Origin: Ophthalmolycus amberensis
Lineage: Eukaryota; Chordata; Actinopteri; Perciformes; Zoarcidae
Assembly: GCA_024529925.1 (NCBI GenBank)
Contig: JAFEUB010001594.1
Coordinates: 477,001-541,000, forward strand
DNA length: 64,000 nt
Reading direction: 5' to 3'
Shown: positions 1 through 15,592 of the stretch, piece by piece
Position numbering within the stretch: position 1 is the first letter of the stretch
How the letters are laid out: each line of letters opens with the position of its first letter
The notes under the pieces: generated by a model
Seen by the model: the letters and a program-made list of their open reading frames with translations, nothing else
What the model was told of the DNA's origin: nothing
Databases searched by the model: none
Position numbers and translations under genes: made by a program

Positions 1-3000
1 TACTGTTACAGTAGAAGTACTAATACCACACTGTTTAAATACTGTTACAGTAGGAGTACTAATACACACTGTTTAAATACTGTTACAGTAGAAGTACTAA
101 TACACACTGTTTAAATACTGTTACAGTAGAAGTACTAATACCACACTGTTTAAATACTGTTACAGTAGAAGTACTAATACACACTGTTTAAATACTGTTA
201 CAGTAGAAGTACTAATACACACTGTTTAAATACTGTTACAGTAGAAGTACTAATACCACACTGTTTAAATACTGTTACAGTAGGAGTACTAATACACACA
301 CTGTTTAAATACTGTTACAGTAGGAGTACTAATACACACTGTTTAAATACTGTTACAGTAGAAGTACTAATACCACACTGTTTAAATACTGTTACAGTAG
401 AAGTACTAATACCACACTGTTTAAATACTGTTACAGTAGAAGTACTAATACACACAGTTTAAATACTGTTACAGTAGAAGTACTAATACACAGTTTAAAT
501 ACTGTTACAGTAGGAGTACTAATACACACTGTTTAAATACTGTTACAGTAGAAGTACTAATACACAGTTTAAATACTGTTACAGTAGGAGTACTAATACA
601 CACTGTTTAAATACTGTTACAGTAGAAGTACTAATACCACACTGTTTAAATACTGTTACAGTAGAAGTACTAATACACACTGTTTAAATACTGTTACAGT
701 AGAAGTACTAATACACAGTTTAAATACTGTTACAGTAGGAGTACTAATACACACTGTTTAAATACTGTTACAGTAGAAGTACTAATACACACTGTTTAAA
801 TACTGTTACAGTAGGAGTACTAATACACAGTTTAAATACTGTTACAGTAGGAGTACTAATACACACTGTTTAAATACTGTTACAGTAGAAGTACTAATAC
901 ACAGTTTAAATACTGTTACAGTAGGAGTACTAATACACAGTTTAAATACTGTTACAGTAGGAGTACTAATACACACTGTTTAAATACTGTTACAGTAGAA
1001 GTACTAATACACACTGTTTAAATACTGTTACAGTAGGAGTACTAATACCACACTGTTTAAATACTGTTACAGTAGAAGTACTAATACCACACTGTTTAAA
1101 TACTGTTACAGTAGAAGTACTAATACACACTGTTTAAATACTGTTACAGTAGAAGTACTAATACCACACTGTTTAAATACTGTTACAGTAGAAGTACTAA
1201 TACACAGTTTAAATACTGTTACAGTAGAAGTACTAATACACACAGTTTAAATACTGTTACAGTAGAAGTACTAATACACAGTTTAAATACTGTTACAGTA
1301 GGAGTACTAATACACAGTTTAAATACTGTTACAGTAGAAGTACTAATACACAGTTTAAATACTGTTACAGTAGGAGTACTAATACACACTGTTTAAATAC
1401 TGTTACAGTAGAAGTACTAATACACACTGTTTAAATACTGTTACAGTAGAAGTACTAATACACACTGTTTAAATACTGTTACAGTAGAAGTACTAATACC
1501 ACACTGTTTAAATACTGTTACAGTAGAAGTACTAATACACACTGTTTAAATACTGTTACAGTAGAAGTACTAATACACACTGTTTAAATACTGTTACAGT
1601 AGAGTACTAATACCACACTGTTTAAATACTGTTACAGTAGAAGTACTAATACACACTGTTTAAATACTGTTACAGTAGAGTACTAATACCACACTGTTTA
1701 AATACTGTTACAGTAGAAGTACTAATACACACTGTTTAAATACTGTTACAGTAGAAGTACTAATACACACTGTTTAAATACTGTTACAGTAGAAGTACTA
1801 ATACCACACTGTTTAAATACTGTTACAGTAGAAGTACTAATACACACTGTTTAAATACTGTTACAGTAGGAGTACTAATACACACTGTTTAAATACTGTT
1901 ACAGTAGAAGTACTAATACCACACTGTTTAAATACTGTTACAGTAGAAGTACTAATACCACACTGTTTAAATACTGTTACAGTAGAAGTACTAATACCAC
2001 ACTGTTTAAATACTGTTACAGTAGAAGTACTAATACACACTGTTTAAATACTGTTACAGTAGAAGTACTAATACACACTGTTTAAATACTGTTACAGTAG
2101 GAGTACTAATACACACTGTTTAAATACTGTTACAGTAGGAGTACTAATACCACACTGTTTAAATACTGTTACAGTAGAAGTACTAATACACACTGTTTAA
2201 ATACTGTTACAGTAGAGTACTAATACCACACTGTTTAAATACTGTTACAGTAGAAGTACTAATACACACTGTTTAAATACTGTTACAGTAGGAGTACTAA
2301 TACACACTGTTTAAATACTGTTACAGTAGAAGTACTAATACACACACTGTTTAAATACTGTTACAGTAGGAGTACTAATACACACTGTTTAAATACTGTT
2401 ACAGTAGAAGTACTAATACCACACTGTTTAAATACTGTTACAGTAGAAGTACTAATACCACACTGTTTAAATACTGTTACAGTAGAAGTACTAATACACA
2501 CTGTTTAAATACTGTTACAGTAGAAGTACTAATACACAGTTTAAATACTGTTACAGTAGGAGTACTAATACACACTGTTTAAATACTGTTACAGTAGAAG
2601 TACTAATACACAGTTTAAATACTGTTACAGTAGGAGTACTAATACACACTGTTTAAATACTGTTACAGTAGAAGTACTAATACACACTGTTTAAATACTG
2701 TTACAGTAGAAGTACTAATACACACTGTTTAAATACTGTTACAGTAGAAGTACTAATACACAGTTTAAATACTGTTACAGTAGAAGTACTAATACACACT
2801 GTTTAAATACTGTTACAGTAGAAGTACTAATACACACTGTTTAAATACTGTTACAGTAGAAGTACTAATACACAGTTTAAATACTGTTACAGTAGGAGTA
2901 CTAATACACACTGTTTAAATACTGTTACAGTAGAAGTACTAATACACAGTTTAAATACTGTTACAGTAGGAGTACTAATACACAGTTTAAATACTGTTAC

Positions 3001-4051
3001 AGTAGGAGTACTAATACACACTGTTTAAATACTGTTACAGTAGAAGTACTAATACACACAGTTTAAATACTGTTACAGTAGGAGTACTAATACCACACTG
3101 TTTAAATACTGTTACAGTAGAAGTACTAATACCACACTGTTTAAATACTGTTACAGTAGAAGTACTAATACACACTGTTTAAATACTGTTACAGTAGAAG
3201 TACTAATACCACACTGTTTAAATACTGTTACAGTAGAAGTACTAATACACAGTTTAAATACTGTTACAGTAGAAGTACTAATACACACAGTTTAAATACT
3301 GTTACAGTAGAAGTACTAATACACAGTTTAAATACTGTTACAGTAGAAGTACTAATACACTATTTAAATACTGTTACAGTAGGAGTACTAATACACAGTT
3401 TAAATACTGTTACAGTAGAAGTACTAATACACACTGTTTAAATACTGTTACAGTAGAAGTACTAATACACAGTTTAAATACTGTTACAGTAGGAGTACTA
3501 ATACACACTGTTTAAATACTGTTACAGTAGAAGTACTAATACACAGTTTAAATACTGTTACAGTAAGAGTACTAATACCACACTGTTTAAATACTGTTAC
3601 AGTAGAAGTACTAATACACACTGTTTAAATACTGTTACAGTAGGAGTACTAATACCACACTGTTTAAATACTGTTACAGTAGAAGTACTAATACACACTG
3701 TTTAAATACTGTTACAGTAGGAGTACTAATACACACTGTTTAAATACTGTTACAGTAGAAGTACTAATACACACTGTTTAAATACTGTTACAGTAGAAGT
3801 ACTAATACACACTGTTTAAATACTGTTACAGTAGAAGTACTAATACACACTGTTTAAATACTGTTACAGTAGAAGTACTAATACACACTGTTTAAATACT
3901 GTTACAGTAGAAGTACTAATACCACACTGTTTAAATACTGTTACAGTAGAAGTACTAATACCACACTGTTTAAATACTGTTACAGTAGAAGTACTAATAC
4001 CACACTGTTTAAATACTGTTACAGTAGAAGTACTAATACACACTGTTTAAA
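1..4051. repeat. S-rich long-form HOR region at the left edge
   Basis: The region begins exactly at a monomer boundary. It is a mixture of Q, P and S monomers with frequent g-prefixed copies and lacks a full P4-T-P4 block. The S-R-S module appears near 1200-1380 and again near 3240-3540. The R monomers of the two modules are 2,045 bp apart, so a period close to 2 kb is already visible. Rare 40-bp monomers with three CA steps occur near 290 and 2340. The region ends in a run of Q and P monomers leading into the T monomer at 4052. Confidence 0.85.
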
Positions 4052-5826
4052 TACTGTTACAGTAGAAGTACTAATACACTGTTTAAATACTGTTACAGTA
4101 GAAGTACTAATACCACACTGTTTAAATACTGTTACAGTAGAAGTACTAATACCACACTGTTTAAATACTGTTACAGTAGAAGTACTAATACCACACTGTT
4201 TAAATACTGTTACAGTAGAAGTACTAATACCACACTGTTTAAATACTGTTACAGTAGAAGTACTAATACACACAGTTTAAATACTGTTACAGTAGGAGTA
4301 CTAATACACACTGTTTAAATACTGTTACAGTAGAAGTACTAATACAGTTTAAATACTGTTACAGTAGGAGTACTAATACCACACTGTTTAAATACTGTTA
4401 CAGTAGAAGTACTAATACCACACAGTTTAAATACTGTTACAGTAGGAGTACTAATACACACAGTTTAAATACTGTTACAGTAGGAGTACTAATACCACAC
4501 TGTTTAAATACTGTTACAGTAGAAGTACTAATACCACACTGTTTAAATACTGTTACAGTAGGAGTACTAATACCACACTGTTTAAATACTGTTACAGTAG
4601 AAGTACTAATACACACAGTTTAAATACTGTTACAGTAGGAGTACTAATACCACACTGTTTAAATACTGTTACAGTAGGAGTACTAATACACACAGTTTAA
4701 ATACTGTTACAGTAGAAGTACTAATACACACAGTTTAAATACTGTTACAGTAGGAGTACTAATACCACACTGTTTAAATACTGTTACAGTAGAAGTACTA
4801 ATACCACACTGTTTAAATACTGTTACAGTAGAAGTACTAATACACACTGTTTAAATACTGTTACAGTAGAAGTACTAATACCACACTGTTTAAATACTGT
4901 TACAGTAGAAGTACTAATACACAGTTTAAATACTGTTACAGTAGAAGTACTAATACACACAGTTTAAATACTGTTACAGTAGAAGTACTAATACACAGTT
5001 TAAATACTGTTACAGTAGAAGTACTAATACACTGTTTAAATACTGTTACAGTAGAAGTACTAATACACAGTTTAAATACTGTTACAGTAGAAGTACTAAT
5101 ACACACTGTTTAAATACTGTTACAGTAGAAGTACTAATACCACACTGTTTAAATACTGTTACAGTAGAAGTACTAATACACAGTTTAAATACTGTTACAG
5201 TAGAAGTACTAATACACACTGTTTAAATACTGTTACAGTAGAAGTACTAATACACAGTTTAAATACTGTTACAGTAGAAGTACTAATACACATTTTAAAT
5301 ACTGTTACAGTAGGAGTACTAATACACAGTTTAAATACTGTTACAGTAGAAGTACTAATACACACTGTTTAAATACTGTTACAGTAGAAGTACTAATACA
5401 CAGTTTAAATACTGTTACAGTAGGAGTACTAATACACACTGTTTAAATACTGTTACAGTAGAAGTACTAATACACAGTTTAAATACTGTTACAGTAGAGT
5501 ACTAATACCACACTGTTTAAATACTGTTACAGTAGAAGTACTAATACACACTGTTTAAATACTGTTACAGTAGGAGTACTAATACCACACTGTTTAAATA
5601 CTGTTACAGTAGAAGTACTAATACACACTGTTTAAATACTGTTACAGTAGGAGTACTAATACACACTGTTTAAATACTGTTACAGTAGAAGTACTAATAC
5701 ACACTGTTTAAATACTGTTACAGTAGAAGTACTAATACACACTGTTTAAATACTGTTACAGTAGAAGTACTAATACACACTGTTTAAATACTGTTACAGT
5801 AGAAGTACTAATACACACTGTTTAAA
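4052..5826. repeat. HOR unit, 47 monomers, 1,775 bp
   Basis: Starts at a T monomer followed by four P and one R, then gQ, U, gP, V, gR and the P/R section. The S-rich module follows near 4920-5480, here extended by extra Q, P and S copies. The unit closes with -P, Q, gP, Q, gQ and four Q. My monomer lengths sum to exactly 1,775. One monomer near 5290 has CATTTTAAA in place of CAGTTTAAA. Only one short P run precedes the T, so this is a shortened version of the standard unit. Confidence 0.85.
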
Positions 5827-7189
5827 TACTGTTACAGTAGAAGTACTAATACCACACTGTTTAAATACTGTTACAGTAGAAGTACTAATACCACACTGTT
5901 TAAATACTGTTACAGTAGAAGTACTAATACCACACTGTTTAAATACTGTTACAGTAGAAGTACTAATACCACACTGTTTAAATACTGTTACAGTAGAAGT
6001 ACTAATACACTGTTTAAATACTGTTACAGTAGAAGTACTAATACCACACTGTTTAAATACTGTTACAGTAGAAGTACTAATACCACACTGTTTAAATACT
6101 GTTACAGTAGAAGTACTAATACCACACTGTTTAAATACTGTTACAGTAGAAGTACTAATACCACACTGTTTAAACACTGTTACAGTAGAAGTACTAATAC
6201 ACACAGTTTAAATACTGTTACAGTAGAAGTACTAATACACAGTTTAAATACTGTTACAGTAGGAGTACTAATACACACTGTTTAAATACTGTTACAGTAG
6301 AAGTACTAATACAGTTAAAATACTGTTACAGTAGGAGTACTAATACCACGCTGTTTAAATACTGTTACAGTAGAAGTACTAATACCACACAGTTTAAATA
6401 CTGTTACAGTAGGAGTACTAATACACACAGTTTAAATACTGTTACAGTAGGAGTACTAATACCACACTGTTTAAATACTGTTACAGTAGAAGTACTAATA
6501 CCACGCTGTTTAAATACTGTTACAGTAGGAGTACTAATACCACACTGTTTAAATACTGTTACAGTAGAAGTACTAATACACACAGTTTAAATACTGTTAC
6601 AGTAGGAGTACTAATACCACACTGTTTAAATACTGTTACAGTAGGAGTACTAATACACACAGTTTAAATACTGTTACAGTAGAAGTACTAATACACACAG
6701 TTTAAATACTGTTACAGTAGGAGTACTAATACCACACTGTTTAAATACTGTTACAGTAGAAGTACTAATACCACGCTGTTTAAATACTGTTACAGTAGAA
6801 GTACTAATACACACTGTTTAAATACTGTTACAGTAGAAGTACTAATACCACACTGTTTAAATACTGTTACAGTAGAAGTACTAATACACAGTTTAAATAC
6901 TGTTACAGTAGAAGTACTAATACACACAGTTTAAATACTGTTACAGTAGAAGTAATAATACAGTTTAAATACTGTTACAGTAGAAGTACTAATACACTAT
7001 TTAAATACTGTTACAGTAGGAGTACTAATACACAGTTTAAATACTGTTACAGTAGAAGTACTAATACACACTGTTTAAATACTGTTACAGTAGAAGTACT
7101 AATACACAGTTTAAATACTGTTACAGTAGGAGTACTAATACACACTGTTTAAATACTGTTACAGTAGAAGTACTAATACACAGTTTAAA
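5827..7189. repeat. HOR unit carrying the CACGCTG (W) markers, 36 monomers, 1,363 bp
   Basis: Complete P4-T-P4-R head, then S, gQ, U, gW, V, gR, gP, W, gP, R, gP, gR, R, gP, W, Q, P and the S-rich module ending at 7189. Lengths sum exactly. It stands apart from its neighbours: it has CACGCTG monomers, a CAGTTAAAA variant of U, AAACACTG before the R near 6170, AGTAATAAT near 6950 and a CACTATTTAAA T monomer. These are markers of the mutated subfamily that dominates after 45 kb, so this copy looks like a close relative of it placed about 38 kb away. Confidence 0.85.
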
Positions 7190-10100
7190 TACTGTTACAG
7201 TAAGAGTACTAATACCACGCTGTTTAAATACTGTTACAGTAGAAGTACTAATACACACTGTTTAAATACTGTTACAGTAGAAGTACTAATACACACTGTT
7301 TAAATACTGTTACAGTAGGAGTACTAATACCACACTGTTTAAATACTGTTACAGTAGAAGTACTAATACACACTGTTTAAATACTGTTACAGTAGAAGTA
7401 CTAATACACACTGTTTAAATACTGTTACAGTAGAAGTACTAATACACACTGTTTAAATACTGTTACAGTAGAAGTACTAATACACACTGTTTAAATACTG
7501 TTACAGTAGAAGTACTAATACACACTGTTTAAATACTGTTACAGTAGAGTACTAATACCACACTGTTTAAATACTGTTACAGTAGAAGTACTAATACACA
7601 CTGTTTAAATACTGTTACAGTAGAAGTACTAATACACACTGTTTAAATACTGTTACAGTAGAAGTACTAATACCACACTGTTTAAATACTGTTACAGTAG
7701 AAGTACTAATACCACACTGTTTAAATACTGTTACAGTAGGAGTACTAATACACACTGTTTAAATACTGTTACAGTAGAAGTACTAATACCACACTGTTTA
7801 AATACTGTTACAGTAGAAGTACTAATACCACACTGTTTAAATACTGTTACAGTAGGAGTACTAATACACACTGTTTAAATACTGTTACAGTAGAAGTACT
7901 AATACACACTGTTTAAATACTGTTACAGTAGAAGTACTAATACCACACTGTTTAAATACTGTTACAGTAGGAGTACTAATACACACTGTTTAAATACTGT
8001 TACAGTAGAAGTACTAATACACAGTTTAAATACTGTTACAGTAGGAGTACTAATACACACTGTTTAAATACTGTTACAGTAGAAGTACTAATACACAGTT
8101 TAAATACTGTTACAGTAGGAGTACTAATACACACTGTTTAAATACTGTTACAGTAGAAGTACTAATACCACACTGTTTAAATACTGTTACAGTAGAAGTA
8201 CTAATACACACTGTTTAAATACTGTTACAGTAGAAGTACTAATACACAGTTTAAATACTGTTACAGTAGGAGTACTAATACACACTGTTTAAATACTGTT
8301 ACAGTAGAAGTACTAATACACACTGTTTAAATACTGTTACAGTAGAAGTACTAATACACAGTTTAAATACTGTTACAGTAGGAGTACTAATACACACTGT
8401 TTAAATACTGTTACAGTAGAAGTACTAATACCACACTGTTTAAATACTGTTACAGTAGAAGTACTAATACACAGTTTAAATACTGTTACAGTAGAAGTAC
8501 TAATACACACTGTTTAAATACTGTTACAGTAGAAGTACTAATACACAGTTTAAATACTGTTACAGTAGAAGTACTAATACACACTGTTTAAATACTGTTA
8601 CAGTAGAAGTACTAATACACAGTTTAAATACTGTTACAGTAGAAGTACTAATACACACTGTTTAAATACTGTTACAGTAGAAGTACTAATACCACACTGT
8701 TTAAATACTGTTACAGTAGAAGTACTAATACACACTGTTTAAATACTGTTACAGTAGAAGTACTAATACACAGTTTAAATACTGTTACAGTAGGAGTACT
8801 AATACACACTGTTTAAATACTGTTACAGTAGAAGTACTAATACACAGTTTAAATACTGTTACAGTAGGAGTACTAATACACAGTTTAAATACTGTTACAG
8901 TAGAAGTACTAATACACAGTTTAAATACTGTTACAGTAGAAGTACTAATACACACAGTTTAAATACTGTTACAGTAGAAGTACTAATACACAGTTTAAAT
9001 ACTGTTACAGTAGAAGTACTAATACACTGTTTAAATACTGTTACAGTAGGAGTACTAATACACAGTTTAAATACTGTTACAGTAGAAGTACTAATACACA
9101 CTGTTTAAATACTGTTACAGTAGAAGTACTAATACACAGTTTAAATACTGTTACAGTAGGAGTACTAATACACACTGTTTAAATACTGTTACAGTAGAAG
9201 TACTAATACACAGTTTAAATACTGTTACAGTAGAGTACTAATACCACACTGTTTAAATACTGTTACAGTAGAAGTACTAATACACACTGTTTAAATACTG
9301 TTACAGTAGAAGTACTAATACACACTGTTTAAATACTGTTACAGTAGGAGTACTAATACCACACTGTTTAAATACTGTTACAGTAGAAGTACTAATACAC
9401 ACTGTTTAAATACTGTTACAGTAGGAGTACTAATACACACTGTTTAAATACTGTTACAGTAGAAGTACTAATACCACACTGTTTAAATACTGTTACAGTA
9501 GAAGTACTAATACACACTGTTTAAATACTGTTACAGTAGAAGTACTAATACACACTGTTTAAATACTGTTACAGTAGAGTACTAATACCACACTGTTTAA
9601 ATACTGTTACAGTAGAAGTACTAATACACACTGTTTAAATACTGTTACAGTAGGAGTACTAATACACACTGTTTAAATACTGTTACAGTAGAAGTACTAA
9701 TACCACACTGTTTAAATACTGTTACAGTAGAAGTACTAATACCACACTGTTTAAATACTGTTACAGTAGAAGTACTAATACACACTGTTTAAATACTGTT
9801 ACAGTAGAAGTACTAATACCACACTGTTTAAATACTGTTACAGTAGAAGTACTAATACCACACTGTTTAAATACTGTTACAGTAGGAGTACTAATACACA
9901 CTGTTTAAATACTGTTACAGTAGAAGTACTAATACCACACTGTTTAAATACTGTTACAGTAGAAGTACTAATACCACACTGTTTAAATACTGTTACAGTA
10001 GGAGTACTAATACACACAGTTTAAATACTGTTACAGTAGAAGTACTAATACACAGTTTAAATACTGTTACAGTAGGAGTACTAATACACACTGTTTAAAT

Positions 10101-12080
10101 ACTGTTACAGTAGAAGTACTAATACACAGTTTAAATACTGTTACAGTAGGAGTACTAATACACACTGTTTAAATACTGTTACAGTAGAAGTACTAATACC
10201 ACACTGTTTAAATACTGTTACAGTAGAAGTACTAATACACACTGTTTAAATACTGTTACAGTAGGAGTACTAATACACACTGTTTAAATACTGTTACAGT
10301 AGAAGTACTAATACACACTGTTTAAATACTGTTACAGTAGGAGTACTAATACACAGTTTAAATACTGTTACAGTAGAAGTACTAATACACACTGTTTAAA
10401 TACTGTTACAGTAGAAGTACTAATACACAGTTTAAATACTGTTACAGTAGGAGTACTAATACACAGTTTAAATACTGTTACAGTAGAAGTACTAATACAC
10501 ACTGTTTAAATACTGTTACAGTAGAAGTACTAATACCACACTGTTTAAATACTGTTACAGTAGGAGTACTAATACACAGTTTAAATACTGTTACAGTAGA
10601 AGTACTAATACACACTGTTTAAATACTGTTACAGTAGAAGTACTAATACACAGTTTAAATACTGTTACAGTAGGAGTACTAATACACACTGTTTAAATAC
10701 TGTTACAGTAGAAGTACTAATACACAGTTTAAATACTGTTACAGTAGAAGTACTAATACACACTGTTTAAATACTGTTACAGTAGAAGTACTAATACCAC
10801 ACTGTTTAAATACTGTTACAGTAGAAGTACTAATACACACTGTTTAAATACTGTTACAGTAGAAGTACTAATACACAGTTTAAATACTGTTACAGTAGGA
10901 GTACTAATACACACTGTTTAAATACTGTTACAGTAGAAGTACTAATACACAGTTTAAATACTGTTACAGTAGGAGTACTAATACACAGTTTAAATACTGT
11001 TACAGTAGGAGTACTAATACACACTGTTTAAATACTGTTACAGTAGAAGTACTAATACCACACTGTTTAAATACTGTTACAGTAGGAGTACTAATACACA
11101 GTTTAAATACTGTTACAGTAGAAGTACTAATACACACTGTTTAAATACTGTTACAGTAGAAGTACTAATACACAGTTTAAATACTGTTACAGTAGAAGTA
11201 CTAATACACACTGTTTAAATACTGTTACAGTAGAAGTACTAATACACAGTTTAAATACTGTTACAGTAGGAGTACTAATACACACTGTTTAAATACTGTT
11301 ACAGTAGAAGTACTAATACCACACTGTTTAAATACTGTTACAGTAGAAGTACTAATACCACACTGTTTAAATACTGTTACAGTAGGAGTACTAATACACA
11401 CTGTTTAAATACTGTTACAGTAGAAGTACTAATACACACTGTTTAAATACTGTTACAGTAGAAGTACTAATACCACACTGTTTAAATACTGTTACAGTAG
11501 AAGTACTAATACACAGTTTAAATACTGTTACAGTAGAAGTACTAATACACACAGTTTAAATACTGTTACAGTAGAAGTACTAATACACAGTTTAAATACT
11601 GTTACAGTAGAAGTACTAATACACTGTTTAAATACTGTTACAGTAGGAGTACTAATACACAGTTTAAATACTGTTACAGTAGAAGTACTAATACACACTG
11701 TTTAAATACTGTTACAGTAGAAGTACTAATACACAGTTTAAATACTGTTACAGTAGGAGTACTAATACACAGTTTAAATACTGTTACAGTAGAAGTACTA
11801 ATACACAGTTTAAATACTGTTACAGTAGAGTACTAATACCACACTGTTTAAATACTGTTACAGTAGAAGTACTAATACACACTGTTTAAATACTGTTACA
11901 GTAGAAGTACTAATACACACTGTTTAAATACTGTTACAGTAGGAGTACTAATACACACTGTTTAAATACTGTTACAGTAGAAGTACTAATACACACTGTT
12001 TAAATACTGTTACAGTAGAAGTACTAATACACACTGTTTAAATACTGTTACAGTAGAAGTACTAATACACACTGTTTAAA
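7190..12080. repeat. Long-form HORs with repeated S-rich blocks
   Basis: Opens with a GTAAGAG-type W monomer at 7190, then a Q/P stretch with many g-prefixed copies and alternating aS, gQ, aS, gS blocks. S-R-S-T landmark modules lie near 8910-9210 and 11500-11820. No P4-T-P4 head occurs between 6200 and 12080. The order resembles the 3.5-kb units that follow. I did not resolve every monomer here, so internal unit boundaries are left open. Confidence 0.75.
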
Positions 12081-12119
12081 TACTGTTACAGTAGAAGTAC
12101 TAATACCACACTGTTTAAA
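12081..12119 (+). repeat. Reference 39-bp monomer (class P)
   Basis: A clean example of the longest common monomer. Bases 1-13 (TACTGTTACAGTA) are a perfect inverted repeat, TACTGT and ACAGTA around a single T. AGTACT and TTTAAA are 6-bp palindromes. The segment AATACCACACTG is where the length classes differ. G+C is 12 of 39 and there is no CpG. Because 39 is 13 codons, runs of this class keep reading frames open on both strands without coding for anything recognisable. Confidence 0.95.
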
Positions 12120-15100
12120 TACTGTTACAGTAGAAGTACTAATACCACACTGTTTAAATACTGTTACAGTAGAAGTACTAATACCACACTGTTTAAATAC
12201 TGTTACAGTAGAAGTACTAATACCACACTGTTTAAATACTGTTACAGTAGAAGTACTAATACACACAGTTTAAATACTGTTACAGTAGGAGTACTAATAC
12301 ACACTGTTTAAATACTGTTACAGTAGAAGTACTAATACAGTTTAAATACTGTTACAGTAGGAGTACTAATACCACACTGTTTAAATACTGTTACAGTAGA
12401 AGTACTAATACCACACAGTTTAAATACTGTTACAGTAGAAGTACTAATACACACAGTTTAAATACTGTTACAGTAGGAGTACTAATACCACACTGTTTAA
12501 ATACTGTTACAGTAGAAGTACTAATACCACACTGTTTAAATACTGTTACAGTAGGAGTACTAATACCACACTGTTTAAATACTGTTACAGTAGAAGTACT
12601 AATACACACAGTTTAAATACTGTTACAGTAGAAGTACTAATACACACAGTTTAAATACTGTTACAGTAGGAGTACTAATACCACACTGTTTAAATACTGT
12701 TACAGTAGAAGTACTAATACACACTGTTTAAATACTGTTACAGTAGAGTACTAATACCACACTGTTTAAATACTGTTACAGTAGAAGTACTAATACACAC
12801 TGTTTAAATACTGTTACAGTAGAAGTACTAATACACACTGTTTAAATACTGTTACAGTAGGAGTACTAATACCACACTGTTTAAATACTGTTACAGTAGA
12901 AGTACTAATACACACTGTTTAAATACTGTTACAGTAGGAGTACTAATACACACTGTTTAAATACTGTTACAGTAGAAGTACTAATACCACACTGTTTAAA
13001 TACTGTTACAGTAGAAGTACTAATACACACTGTTTAAATACTGTTACAGTAGAAGTACTAATACACACTGTTTAAATACTGTTACAGTAGAGTACTAATA
13101 CCACACTGTTTAAATACTGTTACAGTAGAAGTACTAATACACACTGTTTAAATACTGTTACAGTAGGAGTACTAATACACACTGTTTAAATACTGTTACA
13201 GTAGAAGTACTAATACCACACTGTTTAAATACTGTTACAGTAGAAGTACTAATACCACACTGTTTAAATACTGTTACAGTAGGAGTACTAATACACACTG
13301 TTTAAATACTGTTACAGTAGAAGTACTAATACCACACTGTTTAAATACTGTTACAGTAGAAGTACTAATACCACACTGTTTAAATACTGTTACAGTAGAA
13401 GTACTAATACACACTGTTTAAATACTGTTACAGTAGAAGTACTAATACCACACTGTTTAAATACTGTTACAGTAGAAGTACTAATACCACACTGTTTAAA
13501 TACTGTTACAGTAGAAGTACTAATACACACAGTTTAAATACTGTTACAGTAGAAGTACTAATACACAGTTTAAATACTGTTACAGTAGGAGTACTAATAC
13601 ACACTGTTTAAATACTGTTACAGTAGAAGTACTAATACACAGTTTAAATACTGTTACAGTAGGAGTACTAATACACACTGTTTAAATACTGTTACAGTAG
13701 AAGTACTAATACCACACTGTTTAAATACTGTTACAGTAGAAGTACTAATACACACTGTTTAAATACTGTTACAGTAGGAGTACTATACACACTGTTTAAA
13801 TACTGTTACAGTAGAAGTACTAATACACACTGTTTAAATACTGTTACAGTAGAAGTACTAATACACAGTTTAAATACTGTTACAGTAGGAGTACTAATAC
13901 ACACTGTTTAAATACTGTTACAGTAGAAGTACTAATACACAGTTTAAATACTGTTACAGTAGAAGTACTAATACACAGTTTAAATACTGTTACAGTAGAA
14001 GTACTAATACACACTGTTTAAATACTGTTACAGTAGAAGTACTAATACCACACTGTTTAAATACTGTTACAGTAGGAGTACTAATACACAGTTTAAATAC
14101 TGTTACAGTAGAAGTACTAATACACACTGTTTAAATACTGTTACAGTAGAAGTACTAATACACAGTTTAAATACTGTTACAGTAGGAGTACTAATACACA
14201 CTGTTTAAATACTGTTACAGTAGAAGTACTAATACACAGTTTAAATACTGTTACAGTAGGAGTACTAATACACACTGTTTAAATACTGTTACAGTAGAAG
14301 TACTAATACCACACTGTTTAAATACTGTTACAGTAGAAGTACTAATACACACTGTTTAAATACTGTTACAGTAGAAGTACTAATACACAGTTTAAATACT
14401 GTTACAGTAGGAGTACTAATACACACTGTTTAAATACTGTTACAGTAGAAGTACTAATACACAGTTTAAATACTGTTACAGTAGGAGTACTAATACACAG
14501 TTTAAATACTGTTACAGTAGGAGTACTAATACACACTGTTTAAATACTGTTACAGTAGAAGTACTAATACCACACTGTTTAAATACTGTTACAGTAGGAG
14601 TACTAATACACAGTTTAAATACTGTTACAGTAGAAGTACTAATACACACTGTTTAAATACTGTTACAGTAGAAGTACTAATACACAGTTTAAATACTGTT
14701 ACAGTAGGAGTACTAATACACACTGTTTAAATACTGTTACAGTAGAAGTACTAATACACAGTTTAAATACTGTTACAGTAGGAGTACTAATACACACTGT
14801 TTAAATACTGTTACAGTAGAAGTACTAATACCACACTGTTTAAATACTGTTACAGTAGAAGTACTAATACCACACTGTTTAAATACTGTTACAGTAGGAG
14901 TACTAATACACACTGTTTAAATACTGTTACAGTAGAAGTACTAATACACACTGTTTAAATACTGTTACAGTAGAAGTACTAATACCACACTGTTTAAATA
15001 CTGTTACAGTAGAAGTACTAATACACAGTTTAAATACTGTTACAGTAGAAGTACTAATACACACAGTTTAAATACTGTTACAGTAGAAGTACTAATACAC

Positions 15101-15592
15101 AGTTTAAATACTGTTACAGTAGAAGTACTAATACACTGTTTAAATACTGTTACAGTAGGAGTACTAATACACAGTTTAAATACTGTTACAGTAGAAGTAC
15201 TAATACACACTGTTTAAATACTGTTACAGTAGAAGTACTAATACACAGTTTAAATACTGTTACAGTAGGAGTACTAATACACAGTTTAAATACTGTTACA
15301 GTAGAAGTACTAATACACAGTTTAAATACTGTTACAGTAGAGTACTAATACCACACTGTTTAAATACTGTTACAGTAGAAGTACTAATACACACTGTTTA
15401 AATACTGTTACAGTAGAAGTACTAATACACACTGTTTAAATACTGTTACAGTAGGAGTACTAATACACACTGTTTAAATACTGTTACAGTAGAAGTACTA
15501 ATACACACTGTTTAAATACTGTTACAGTAGAAGTACTAATACACACTGTTTAAATACTGTTACAGTAGAAGTACTAATACACACTGTTTAAA
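12081..15592. repeat. Long-form HOR unit, 93 monomers, 3,512 bp
   Basis: Head is P4-R (T is absent), then gQ, U, gP, V, R, gP and part of the P/R section. A large block of Q, P and S monomers not present in the 2-kb units follows. The S-R-S-T-gS module near 15010-15330 and a Q run close the unit. Monomer lengths sum to exactly 3,512. A 37-bp monomer near 13783 reads GTACTATACAC, one A short. Monomers 62-73 (14397-14844) recur far away at 58223-58670. Confidence 0.85.

Noticed and set aside
5794..6204. Open reading frames of 62-136 codons on the minus strand with a 13-residue repeat (STVTVFKQ core), at more than 20 sites such as 5794-6204 and 22485-22895.
   Set aside because: They exist only where consecutive 39- and 36-bp monomers, both multiples of three, keep the frame open. 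They end wherever a 38-bp monomer follows. There is no independent coding signal, domain, or conserved start, so they are by-products of the repeat.
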